Positions 1-6,760 of a stretch of DNA of 11,444 bases are shown here, in pieces. Both the position numbers and the translations under genes were made by a program. The notes under the pieces are model-generated. The model was not told where the DNA came from and did not search any database. It worked only from the letters and a program-made list of their open reading frames with translations. The stretch's first letter is position 1. Every line of letters begins with the position of its first letter. The DNA comes from Chloroflexota bacterium. Lineage in GTDB: Bacteria; Chloroflexota; Limnocylindria; Limnocylindrales; CSP1-4. The stretch is from contig VGPE01000071.1 of the NCBI GenBank assembly GCA_016875645.1, forward strand, positions 1 to 11,444, in the 5' to 3' direction.

Positions 1-714
1 CGCAATCGCGTCGAATTCGGCGCGCAGCAGGCGGACGAAGTCGGTGAACTCGTCGCCATACCCCGAGGCGATCGGCTCGAAGTCGACGTTGACGCCATCT
101 GCGCCGCGATCGCGGACGGCGTCGGCAAGTTGACGCGCGAGGTTCGCGCGCGCCGACGGGCTGCCGAGCAGCGCGGCCTGGCGGTTCCGGTCGGACGTGG
201 TCCAGGCGAACACGGTGATCGTGAGCACGACGCGTGTACCGGCTGCGTGGGCCGCCTCGATGATCGAGGTCATCCGGTTGCTGGTCCAGCCGGCCCAGCC
301 GGTCGTGAGCGAGCCATCGGCGTTCTGCTTCTGCAGGTTGCCGGCCGTGTCCGCGCCGACGCCGAAGTACGCGATCGTCGAGAGGAGGTCGTAGCGCAGC
401 GTCAACTTGGCGCTGGTGAGTTCCCAGTACGGCAGGAAACCGATCACCTGCCGTGTCACGGCGCCGCCCTTCGTGGCGAGCGTGCGTACCTTCGAGGTGA
501 ACCCCGTCACGACGCGCGCGCCCGGCGTGAACGCGATCTTATCGCCGGCGTGGGCGAGCGCCTGTTCGTAGTGGACGCTCGGGCGTTCCTCGGACGCGGC
601 CGGGTCAACCCCGAGGGCTGCGCCGGGCAAGGCGCCGGCAACGAGCACGAGGGCGAAGAACGCCACCACCGGGAGTCGGGGCGACAGCGTCGATGGTGCG
701 GATTCGGGCGGCAC
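1..714 (-). CDS. Secreted glycoside hydrolase family 18 (chitinase-like), 3' end cut by window edge
   Basis: The first 238 residues are visible; the gene continues beyond position 1. The GTG at 714 is chosen because AGGAGGT lies nine bases upstream. Residues 1-35 look like a signal peptide: an Arg at 13, a hydrophobic run from about 15 to 29, and an Ala/Gly-rich cleavage region near 32-36. A GH18 TIM barrel follows. A first strand ends in IGFLPYWE (about 91-98), then come LLSTIAYFG (110-118) and VVLTITVFAW (162-171), and the family signature DGVNVDFE spans 206-213. Glu213 is the expected acid/base and Asp211 its partner. The second Asp of the DxxDxDxE signature is Asn209, a variant also seen in peptidoglycan-acting GH18 proteins. 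The family cleaves beta-1,4 bonds of GlcNAc polymers (chitin or peptidoglycan); the substrate cannot be told here. It probably acts outside the cell. A hairpin upstream at 898-925 suggests its own transcript. Confidence 0.87.
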   Translation of the reverse strand, partial: MPPESAPSTLSPRLPVVAFFALVLVAGALPGAALGVDPAASEERPSVHYEQALAHAGDKIAFTPGARVVTGFTSKVRTLATKGGAVTRQVIGFLPYWELTSAKLTLRYDLLSTIAYFGVGADTAGNLQKQNADGSLTTGWAGWTSNRMTSIIEAAHAAGTRVVLTITVFAWTTSDRNRQAALLGSPSARANLARQLADAVRDRGADGVNVDFEPIASGYGDEFTDFVRLLRAEFDAIA

Positions 715-723
715 TGGCGGCGG

Positions 724-730
724 ACCTCCT
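724..730 (-). promoter_or_regulatory. Ribosome binding site of the GH18 gene
   Basis: On the minus strand this reads AGGAGGT, a near-perfect Shine-Dalgarno sequence nine bases before the GTG at 714. It decides the start codon of the hydrolase. The untranslated stretch upstream also holds a short inverted repeat (TTCGCT at 754-759 with AGCGAA at 767-772), of unknown importance. I find no convincing -35/-10 pair between here and the hairpin at 898-925. Confidence 0.75.
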
Positions 731-897
731 GCGGGAGCAGCGGGGCCGCGCCATTCGCTTGGAATGAGCGAACGCGCGAGATCTGCACGTCGGGCACATG
801 ACGAGCCGGTGGAGCGTATCGAGCGCGCTCGGGCCTCCACAACCCACCGGAAAGTACCAGGACCCCATAGCCCAAAGGTCCGGGGTGGGAGCCAGAA

Positions 898-925
898 GGC
901 CGCCTGCGCCGATGCGCAGGCGGCC
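898..925 (-). terminator. Perfect 12-bp hairpin after the anti-sigma/Ig-repeat gene
   Basis: GGCCGCCTGCGC (898-909) and GCGCAGGCGGCC (914-925) are exact reverse complements around the 4-base loop CGAT. The hairpin begins about 40 bases after the TGA at 966-968. On the minus strand it is followed by TTCTGG, so the T-run is short. It is a plausible intrinsic terminator between the anti-sigma gene and the GH18 gene, though the weak T-tract leaves room for an mRNA-stabilising or attenuator role. Confidence 0.6.
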
Positions 926-965
926 ATTCCAGTGTCCCGTCGGAGCCGAGAGCCGGGTCGTCCTC

Positions 966-1394
966 CTACCGCACGTCGTAGCGCTCGACGGGGCTCCAGA
1001 CGCTGTTGGCGTTGACGGTCGTCGGCCGGGCGATGGAGCGGACATACCACCTGCCCGGCTGAGAGAACGTGACGTCGACGGCGGCGAGGCCACTCGCGTC
1101 AATCAGGACATCCCGCGTCCCGACCAGGGTCCAGGTCCGCCCGATGAGGCGGTACGCGACGAAGGTGACGATCGCCCGCGGCAGCTCCGGTCGGGCGGGC
1201 CTCACCGTCGTCGTGAAGCGGATCGTGGTGCCGACGCTGACATCGTCAACCGATCCGAGATTGGTCGGGCGCAGGAGTGCGATCTGGCGGACGACGACAC
1301 GCGCGATGTTGCTCATCGCGGCCGCCAGGTCCGGGGCGCCCGCATAGAAGGCCCGGTAGTAGTAGTTGCGCAAGGGGGAGTAGGCGAAGCTGCC
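966..1394 (-). CDS. C-terminal Ig-like segment of the anti-sigma protein, detached by an in-frame TAG
   Basis: This stretch is open in the same frame as the Ig-repeat segment upstream and is separated from it only by the TAG at 1395-1397. It carries the second half of the fifth Ig-like unit (GSFAYSP, NYYYRAFYAG) and a complete sixth unit ending at SPVERYDVR and a TGA. Units five and six resemble each other: each has a 'WTTI/WTLV' strand, a turn 'NAAG/DASG', an aromatic strand and 'YYYRAF/WYVRSI'. Translation on its own would need a weak internal start (TTG at 1373 has no good ribosome site), so I read it as the detached tail of the upstream protein rather than a separate gene. No catalytic motif is visible. 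It would lie outside the membrane in the intact protein. Confidence 0.7.
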   Translation of the reverse strand, partial: GSFAYSPLRNYYYRAFYAGAPDLAAAMSNIARVVVRQIALLRPTNLGSVDDVSVGTTIRFTTTVRPARPELPRAIVTFVAYRLIGRTWTLVGTRDVLIDASGLAAVDVTFSQPGRWYVRSIARPTTVNANSVWSPVERYDVR

Positions 1395-2744
1395 CTAGCC
1401 GGCGGCGTTCGTCGTCAGGAGCGGCGCGACGATGGTGGTCCAGTTCACGCCATCAGGGCTGGCCTGCATCGTGTAGGCCCGGTTCGCGCCGTTGGCCCCG
1501 AACTGGACGGTGAATACCACGGTGTTGCCCCAGGTGATCACCGGGCTGGAGGCGAAGAGGCTCAACTGCGCCGGGATCGCGGCGATGACGATCGGGGCAC
1601 TGGTTGCCGGGGCGATGTTGCCCGGCGGCACGATGCCGCCCGGAGTTGCCGTCAGGGTGAACGTCCCGCCGCGGTCGATGCTGCAGCCGGTGAACGTCGC
1701 CACGCCGTTGACGGCACCGACCGTGTTGCCGCCGGTGCAGTTCGACGCCGCGCCGAGCGGGTTCGGTGGGCTGATGAACATGGTGATCGCGGCGGACTGG
1801 CCTGCCGTGACCGTGTTGCCGCCCGCGTCCTGGATGGCCACCGTGATGGTGGGCGAGAGCACCTGGCCGGCGTTGCCATTCACTGGCTGGGTGAGGAAGC
1901 CGAGTTTGGCGGCCGGGCCGACTGCAATGTTGAACGCGTTGCTGTCGTCCTGGGTGAGAACGGGGATGGACGTCGCCCGGATCCGATAGCCGGTGCCGGC
2001 CCGGTCAATTGCGCACCCCGCGAACTGGGCGATCCCATCGGTCACGGTCCTGCTGAGGCCGCCGTTGCAGGTGAGCGTGCCCGGGCCGCCGGCCGTCGGG
2101 GTGTTCGGGGTCTTCGAGAGCGTGACGACCGTGGTGTCATCGAAGGTGATGACCGTGTTGGCGGCGTTGACGATGCGAACGTGCGGCTGCGTCGGGAACG
2201 CGACGCCGCCGGTGCTGTTCACCGGAGGTGTCCGGTTGCAGGCGCCCGTCGTCGCGCCCCAGCACAGAAGCAGCTTCGTGGGCGCCGAGGCGACATCGAA
2301 GTCCGGCCCGGTGACATCGTTGTCAGCCAGCCCGGTCGTGATCGCAGTGAGGTTGTAGTCCACGCCCGCGGTTGTCTGCTGGCACCCGGCGAACGAGGCG
2401 ACGCCGCCGAGCGCGACGCGGGCTGGGCCGAGGGTGCAGGAGAACGTCCCGGCGTTCTGATCGATCGAGAGCGTGATCGTGTTCGTCGCCGAGGCGACGA
2501 GGTTGCCGCCCTCGTCAACGACGCGGACGGACGGCTGCGGCGTCAGCGTGGCCGGCGTGGGATCGGCCGGGTAGGCGCCGAATGCCAGGTGGTGCGCCGG
2601 GCCCACGGTGACGTCGAACCGGGCGCTGCGTGGTGCGTCGGCGTGCGGCGCCGAGGCCCGCAGACGGTAGTCCTGCTGAGCCCGATCGATCTCACAGCCG
2701 CTGAACACCGCATTGCCCGCGCCGTTGGTCACGACGGTGGTGCC
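1395..2744 (-). CDS. Ig-like repeat region of the anti-sigma protein, out of frame with its N-terminus
   Basis: This is the predicted outer domain of the protein that starts at 3591. Its frame is offset by one base from the N-terminal part; the sense sequence starts where the other frame loses it, near 2743. It holds the end of unit 1, units 2 (2286-2600), 3 (1917-2285) and 4 (1581-1916), and the start of unit 5. Units share the pattern TLTC or FSC, about 15-20 residues, then G-hydrophobic-A-x-F-x-G-C and usually x-I-D-R, so each has a conserved cysteine pair suited to a disulphide. Linkers such as VGPAAKLGF and VGPAHHLAF mark unit borders. No enzyme motif is seen. The fold suits adhesion or ligand sensing. 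The frame stays open upstream to 3059, but that part is Arg/Ser-rich and antiparallel in composition to the real frame, so I do not count it as coding. Confidence 0.75.
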   Translation of the reverse strand, partial: GTTVVTNGAGNAVFSGCEIDRAQQDYRLRASAPHADAPRSARFDVTVGPAHHLAFGAYPADPTPATLTPQPSVRVVDEGGNLVASATNTITLSIDQNAGTFSCTLGPARVALGGVASFAGCQQTTAGVDYNLTAITTGLADNDVTGPDFDVASAPTKLLLCWGATTGACNRTPPVNSTGGVAFPTQPHVRIVNAANTVITFDDTTVVTLSKTPNTPTAGGPGTLTCNGGLSRTVTDGIAQFAGCAIDRAGTGYRIRATSIPVLTQDDSNAFNIAVGPAAKLGFLTQPVNGNAGQVLSPTITVAIQDAGGNTVTAGQSAAITMFISPPNPLGAASNCTGGNTVGAVNGVATFTGCSIDRGGTFTLTATPGGIVPPGNIAPATSAPIVIAAIPAQLSLFASSPVITWGNTVVFTVQFGANGANRAYTMQASPDGVNWTTIVAPLLTTNAAG

Positions 2745-2868
2745 CGCTCGTACAGGTGAGCGTTCCGCCCACCTCGTTGTCCTGGGGACGGATCTCCAGC
2801 GTGACCGCGAGCCCGGCAACGGGACCTCCGTTGTCCGCGTGGACGATCGGCTGGACGAAGAGCGGCGA
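1581..2868 (-). repeat. Four tandem Ig-like protein repeats with paired cysteines
   Basis: Four diverged units of roughly 90-125 residues lie in tandem: unit 1 about 2601-2868 (crossing the frameshift), unit 2 2286-2600, unit 3 1917-2285, unit 4 1581-1916. Shared landmarks are a strand ending in Cys (TLTC, TFSC, TLTC, ASNC), a later FxGC, and xIDR after the second Cys in units 1, 3 and 4. Unit 3 has an extra pair near its N-terminus (LLLCWGATTGAC). The units are similar as protein rather than as DNA, so they are old duplications. Two further Ig-like units without this cysteine pair follow at 969-1580. Confidence 0.7.
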
Positions 2869-3591
2869 GCCACCCGTCCCGTCGCCCGGCTGTGTCTCGG
2901 GCGTGGCGCTCGGCTCAGGCGAGACGGTCGCCTCCGGCGTTGCGATGATGACTGGCGATGCGGTTGGACCCTCTGTGGGCGGCAGGGTCGGGACGGGCGT
3001 TCCGGTTGGGACCGGAGCGGGCGTCGCGACCTGGGCGGGCCGAGGCGTCGGCGAAACAAGTACAGGCGCCGGTGTCACCGGGGTTCCCGAGGTGGGCACC
3101 ACCGTGGGCACGGCGCTGTCTCCTGGCTCAGTCGGCGCGAACGTCGGCGTCGCCACGGGCGGGAATGTAGCACGCGCAGTGTCATCCGGAGAAGTCGGCA
3201 GCGGCAGAATGAACGTGGAAGCGGCGAAAACGAACGCCGCCCCGATCAATGCCACCGCGATGACGGTCGCCAGGAGCGTCCCGGTCGTGCGCATCGCGCC
3301 GCGGAACACCTGGCGCGGCAGTCCCGCGTACCAGGGGCGGCGGTCAGCGCGCAGCCGCCGATCGGCGAGCGCCGCACTGAGGATCCGCGCGTCGAGATCC
3401 GCCGACGGCTGCGGCTCCGGAAGGGTCCGGAGGAGCTCGATGAGTCGCGTCGTTCCGCCGAGTTCGGCGGCGCAGCCCGGGCAATCGCGGACGTGCTCGG
3501 CCAGCCGACGGGCGTTCGCCGCGTCAAGCTCGTCGAGCAGGTACGCGTTGATCAGCCTGCGGGCGGCATGATCGGACTGCGGGCGACCCAT
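2692..3591 (-). CDS. Membrane-anchored anti-sigma factor with zf-HC2 zinc finger (frameshifted near its 3' end)
   Basis: With the ATG at 3591, an N-terminal zf-HC2 domain carries H33-x3-C37-x2-C40, the zinc-binding signature of anti-sigma factors that hold ECF sigma factors inactive. Residues about 104-132 form one hydrophobic membrane helix (LLATVIAVALIGAAFVFAA). A long Pro/Thr/Val-rich stalk follows to about residue 240, then the first strands of an Ig-like unit (to TLTCTSG). After that the frame turns to Arg-rich nonsense and stops at 2692. Removing one base near 2742-2745 joins it to the Ig repeats below, giving about 870 residues in all if the TAG at 1395 is read as sense. The order suggests zinc finger inside and stalk and Ig units outside. 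It begins about 75 bases after the sigma gene, so the two are probably cotranscribed. GTG 3600 and TTG 3606 are alternative starts; none has a strong ribosome site. Confidence 0.82.
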   Translation of the reverse strand: MGRPQSDHAARRLINAYLLDELDAANARRLAEHVRDCPGCAAELGGTTRLIELLRTLPEPQPSADLDARILSAALADRRLRADRRPWYAGLPRQVFRGAMRTTGTLLATVIAVALIGAAFVFAASTFILPLPTSPDDTARATFPPVATPTFAPTEPGDSAVPTVVPTSGTPVTPAPVLVSPTPRPAQVATPAPVPTGTPVPTLPPTEGPTASPVIIATPEATVSPEPSATPETQPGDGTGGSPLFVQPIVHADNGGPVAGLAVTLEIRPQDNEVGGTLTCTSGHHRRDQRRGQCGVQRL

Positions 3592-3666
3592 GGGGCTCAC
3601 AGTCAATACAAGGCCGGGACGGCCAGAACAGTTGCAGCGACCTCGGAAGTTCGCGCGAGAGGCAGG

Positions 3667-4403
3667 TCAGCGCCCGGGGCGCTCCTCGCGTTGCAGCCCC
3701 GGACGGCCACCCGCGCCGGCCGCCGAAAGGGCGGTGGCGGCCGCCGACCCGCGATCCATGGCCGAGGCTCGCGTGTCGTGGCGGACTGCCGGCTCCTCCC
3801 GCTTCTCGGCCTCGATCCCGCGCTGGCCGGACAGTGCCTCGCGCAGCATCCGGGTGCCCCGAAGGAGGTGGCTCTTGTACGTGTTGAGTCCGGTATCGAG
3901 CGACGCGGCAGCTTCGGCATAGTCCATGCCCAGCACGAATCGCGTGACGACCGCCGCCCGGTAACGAAACGGCAGCCGGTCGATGGCGTCAGCCAGGGCA
4001 GTACGCAGCTCGGCAGCCTCGGCCGCGGCGGCCGGATCGTGCTCGGGGGCGACATGGGCCGCCCCCAGCTCATCGAGGAGCCGGGGATCGCCGTCGAGCA
4101 TGGCGTCCAGTGACGCGCCGGATCGGGCCTCGCTGCGCTCGGCCGCCCGCCCGGCGCCGCGGATCAGGATCGTGTTGAGCCACACGGACAGGGACGGGCG
4201 AGGCTCGAAGCGCTCGATCGTTCGGAACGCTGCCATGAAGGCTTCCTGGACCACGTCCTCGGCGGTCTCGGGTGGCCGGTCAGGCGGACGGCGAGCGAGT
4301 AGAGCCGCGGCCGGTGACGGCGCACCAGCTCGGCGTAGGCCGCCTCCTGCCCTTCCTTGCAGCGCCGGACGAGCTCTGGCTCGTCCCAGCCCGCGTTGTT
4401 CAC
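3667..4403 (-). CDS. ECF-type RNA polymerase sigma factor, frameshifted near codon 45
   Basis: The GTG at 4403 follows GGAGG at 4408-4412. The first 45 codons encode the start of sigma region 2 (ELVRRHRPRLYSLAVRLTG). At about 4270 the frame breaks: CACCCGAGACC reads as HPRP, but one added base gives HPETAEDVVQEAF, the classic region 2 continuation, which then runs open from 4254 to the TGA at 3667. Repaired length is 245 residues. Region 2 spans about 22-90 and region 4 about 137-190 (IDRLPFRYRAAVVTRFVLG, then a helix-turn-helix with TYKSHLLRGTRMLREAL). The last 55 residues or so are Ala/Arg/Glu-rich and lack a recognised domain. It directs RNA polymerase to a dedicated promoter set and is probably controlled by the membrane protein encoded next. 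As written the gene gives only a fragment, so it is either a pseudogene or contains a sequence error. Confidence 0.82.
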
Positions 4404-4766
4404 GCGTCCTCCGAACCTCTCGTGCGGCGCCGCCGGCAGCCCGGACCGCGCCCGAGGAGCAACGAGATCCGCACTGCTGACCGACGCGTGCCGGTGTATG
4501 ACCACTGCTCAGTCTGCCACAGCGAAACGGGTGTGGCCAACGCGCACCGGCGGATTCGGACGCGGCCAGGTTCGTTCACGGTGATCCGGCGGCGAAGCGA
4601 TGACTGGGCACCACAGTGACCTCGACGTGAGTCGCCGGACGCGCAGACCGACGACTGGACGATCCCAGGGGCGCGACGACGGGGCCTGGTTCCCTCTCCC
4701 GTCCCAGCGTCTCGCAGCGCGGCCCGGGAACGCAGCAGGACGTTCGTCCCGCTCCCTGGCAGCTCC
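4404..4766. other. Intergenic region between fabG and the sigma gene
   Basis: These 363 bases hold no gene I can support on either strand. An acyl carrier protein might be expected after fabG, but I find no DSL-type phosphopantetheine motif. The region should contain the end of the fatty-acid transcript (hairpin at 4726-4756) and the promoter of the sigma/anti-sigma unit. A loose -35-like TTGGCC on the minus strand near 4533 has no good -10 partner at 17 bases, so no promoter is called. Confidence 0.5.
4726..4756 (-). terminator. Possible imperfect hairpin after fabG
   Basis: Beginning about ten bases after the fabG stop, GGAC (4738-4741) pairs with GTCC (4746-4749) around GTTC. Flanking GC/GC pairs follow, and then GGGA (4726-4729) pairs with TCCC (4753-4756) after a bulge. 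No T-run follows on the minus strand, so intrinsic termination is doubtful. It is listed because it sits where the operon should end. Confidence 0.28.
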
Positions 4767-5516
4767 CTACATCATGACCAGGCCGCCGTCCACTGCGAGC
4801 ACGTGGCCGGTGATGTACGAGGCCTCGTCGGACGCAAGGAACGCGACGGCGGCGGCGACCTCGTCGGCGGTGCCGAAGCGACCGAGCGGGGTGGCCGAGC
4901 GGATGTTCGCCTGGATGGGCTCGGGCAGGGTCTCGGTCAGCTCGGTCAGGACGAAGCCCGGTGCCACGGCGTTGGCCGTGATCCCGCGCGAGGCGACCTC
5001 GCGTGCCGTGGCCCTGGTGAGGCCGATCAGGCCGGCCTTGGCCGACGAGTAGTTCGCCTGCCCCGCGTTGCCGGCCTGGCCCGAGACGCTGGTGATGTTG
5101 ATGATCCGCCCGCTGCGCGCCTTGAGCATCGGGCGCATCACGGCCTTGATCGCGTAGAAGGCACCGAAGAGGTTGGTCTCCAGGACATCCCGCCACGCGT
5201 CGATGCTCATGCGCATGATCAGGTCGTCGCGGGTGATGCCGGCGTTGTTGACCAGGATGTCGACCTTGCCGAAGGCCGCCAGCGCCGCGGCGATCAGGCC
5301 CTCGGCGGCCGCTGGGTCGGTGACGTCGGCCTGGTGTGCAAGGCCGCGGCGGCCCAGCCGCTCCACTTCGCCGACGGTGTCGAGCGCGGCCGCCTCGTTC
5401 CCGCGGTAGCTGAACGCGACGTCGGCGCCCTGCTCGGCGAAACGCAGGACGATCGCCCGGCCGATGCCGCGCGAGCCGCCGGTGACCACGGCGGACTTCC
5501 CCGAAAGATCGATCAT
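4767..5516 (-). CDS. fabG: 3-oxoacyl-[ACP] reductase FabG
   Basis: FabG reduces 3-ketoacyl-ACP to 3-hydroxyacyl-ACP with NADPH in the elongation cycle, in the cytoplasm. The 249-residue length is typical of the family. A Rossmann-fold short-chain dehydrogenase is clear: cofactor loop TGGSRGIG at 12-19, NNAG at 90-93, and the catalytic set Asn115, Ser143, Tyr156 and Lys160 (YSSAK). The C-terminus AVDGGLVMM matches the usual 'VDGG' ending. The ATG overlaps the fabH stop by four bases (ATGA), with a strong GGGGAGGGG ribosome site at 5523-5531, six bases upstream. It is the last gene of the operon and ends with TAG. A different short-chain dehydrogenase is possible from motifs alone, but the operon context makes FabG very likely. 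Confidence 0.96.
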   Translation of the reverse strand: MIDLSGKSAVVTGGSRGIGRAIVLRFAEQGADVAFSYRGNEAAALDTVGEVERLGRRGLAHQADVTDPAAAEGLIAAALAAFGKVDILVNNAGITRDDLIMRMSIDAWRDVLETNLFGAFYAIKAVMRPMLKARSGRIINITSVSGQAGNAGQANYSSAKAGLIGLTRATAREVASRGITANAVAPGFVLTELTETLPEPIQANIRSATPLGRFGTADEVAAAVAFLASDEASYITGHVLAVDGGLVMM

Positions 5517-6760
5517 GCGTCGCCCCTCCCCGCGAGCGGCGCGACGGGCGCCCCGGCGCCATTGCGATCGGCGTGTTCAGGCTCGCCGGAAACGACGTCG
5601 TCGAGCGGGACACTGATCGGGCCCGGTGCCGCGAGGACCGCGGCCAGCGCCGGCTGGATCGGGTCCACCGAGTTCCAGTCGAGCGGCTGGCGGATGTGGA
5701 TGTCGCGTGGCTGCGCGTCGGCGGCACGCCGGCCGTTCGCCGGGTCGGCCGTCCACTCGACGGTCACGGCGCCGGACGTGAACCCGGCCCCGAAGGCCAC
5801 CATGACGACGCGATCGCTGATCTTCACGCGACCCGAGTCGACCGCCTCGGCCAGCGCAATGGGCACCGACGCGGCTGACGTGTTCCCGTAGCGGTCCAGG
5901 TTGACGAACATCCGCTCCATGGGCAGCCCGAGGCCTTTGGCCACTGCCTCGATGATCCGGATGTTGGCCTGGTGCGGGATGAACAGGTCGACGTCCTCGG
6001 GGCGGAGCCCGGCCCGCTCGATGGAGGCGAGTGCCGTCGTGGCCATCGTCTTGGTTGCGAAGCGGTAGGTCTCCTTGCCCTCCATGCGCAGGAAGTGCTC
6101 GTGGCGCGCGATGGTCCCGGGCGAAGGCGGCGCCTTTGCCCCGCCGGCCGGGATCCAGATCATGTAGGCGCCGGCGGGCTCGGTCGTGAGCTCGGTGGCC
6201 ATGGTGCCCCCGGGCGCCTCGGACGCCGACAGGACCACCGCGCCGGCACCGTCGCCGAAGAGGATGCAGGTGCTGCGGTCGGTGTAGTCGAGGAACCGCG
6301 TCAGCGCCTCGGAGCCGATCACCAACACGTGCTTCGCCATCCCGGCGGCGATGTAGGCCTGCGCGGTGGAGTAAGCGAACACGAACCCAGAGCAGGCCGC
6401 CGCCACGTCCATCGCCGCCGCCCTGGTGTTGCCGATCGCCTCCTTCACCAGTGCCGCCGTGGAGGGCATCCAGTAGTCGGGCGTCAGGGTCGCGAGCAGG
6501 ATGACGTCGATCTCGTCGGGGTCGAGGCCCGCCACGGCAATGGCGCGGCGGCCGGCGATCGCACCCATCGAGGCGGTCGTCTCGTGCGGCCCGGCCACGC
6601 GTCGCTCGCGGATCCCGGTCCGGGACACGATCCACTCGTCCGACGTATCGACGAGGTGCTCGATGTCGGCGTTGGTCAGCACGCCGGGCGGGGCATACGC
6701 CCCCCAGCCCGTGATGTGCGCCCGCGGCCCGATCCGCGGCCGCCCGTCGGCGTCACTCAC
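5513..6760 (-). CDS. fabH: 3-oxoacyl-[ACP] synthase III FabH with a C-terminal extension
   Basis: FabH condenses an acyl-CoA starter with malonyl-ACP to begin each chain. The thiolase-fold catalytic triad is intact: Cys123 (AAACSGF), His263 (IPHQAN) and Asn293 (YGNTSAAS). The N-terminal TSDEWIVSRTGIRERR block at 39-54 is a FabH hallmark. The core ends near residue 337 (FGAGFTSGAVTVEW); typical FabH stops about there. About 78 more residues follow, first a stretch with DWNSVDPIQPAL and VPLDDVV, then a low-complexity Gly/Ala/Pro tail. I do not recognise this extension. The GTG at 6760 overlaps the accB stop (GTGA) with GGAG five bases upstream. Starter specificity (acetyl or branched) cannot be read from the sequence. 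Confidence 0.95.
   Translation of the reverse strand: MSDADGRPRIGPRAHITGWGAYAPPGVLTNADIEHLVDTSDEWIVSRTGIRERRVAGPHETTASMGAIAGRRAIAVAGLDPDEIDVILLATLTPDYWMPSTAALVKEAIGNTRAAAMDVAAACSGFVFAYSTAQAYIAAGMAKHVLVIGSEALTRFLDYTDRSTCILFGDGAGAVVLSASEAPGGTMATELTTEPAGAYMIWIPAGGAKAPPSPGTIARHEHFLRMEGKETYRFATKTMATTALASIERAGLRPEDVDLFIPHQANIRIIEAVAKGLGLPMERMFVNLDRYGNTSAASVPIALAEAVDSGRVKISDRVVMVAFGAGFTSGAVTVEWTADPANGRRAADAQPRDIHIRQPLDWNSVDPIQPALAAVLAAPGPISVPLDDVVSGEPEHADRNGAGAPVAPLAGRGDA

Noticed and set aside
860..881. Small inverted repeat GGACC...GGTCC near the GH18 leader
   Set aside because: Five-base arms with a 12-base loop occur by chance in GC-rich DNA; no riboswitch consensus could be matched.
1395..1397. 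TAG reassigned to an amino acid in this organism
   Set aside because: fabG ends with TAG at the normal place after AVDGGLVMM, so TAG works as a stop here.
798..2759. Plus-strand open frame of 653 codons
   Set aside because: It lies antisense to the Ig-repeat gene, is dominated by Arg, Asp and Gly, and shows no domain. It is a by-product of high GC on the opposite strand.
2745..3059. N-terminal extension of the Ig-repeat frame up to 3059
   Set aside because: The 105 residues are Arg/Ser/Pro-rich and out of frame with the Pro/Thr stalk that continues the membrane protein. The true N-terminus is in the other frame.
2713..4113. Plus-strand open frame of 466 codons over the anti-sigma and sigma genes
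   Set aside because: Arg-rich composition without domains; the minus strand carries clear zinc-finger, membrane and sigma motifs here.
2740..4274. Programmed ribosomal frameshifting at the two breaks
   Set aside because: Neither site has a slippery heptamer, a rare-codon pause or a clear downstream pseudoknot, and the two would need shifts in opposite directions.
4687..4693. ECF-type -35 element (GGGAACC on the minus strand) for the sigma operon
   Set aside because: No CGTC-type -10 lies 16-17 bases further on, and the site is about 285 bases before the start codon.
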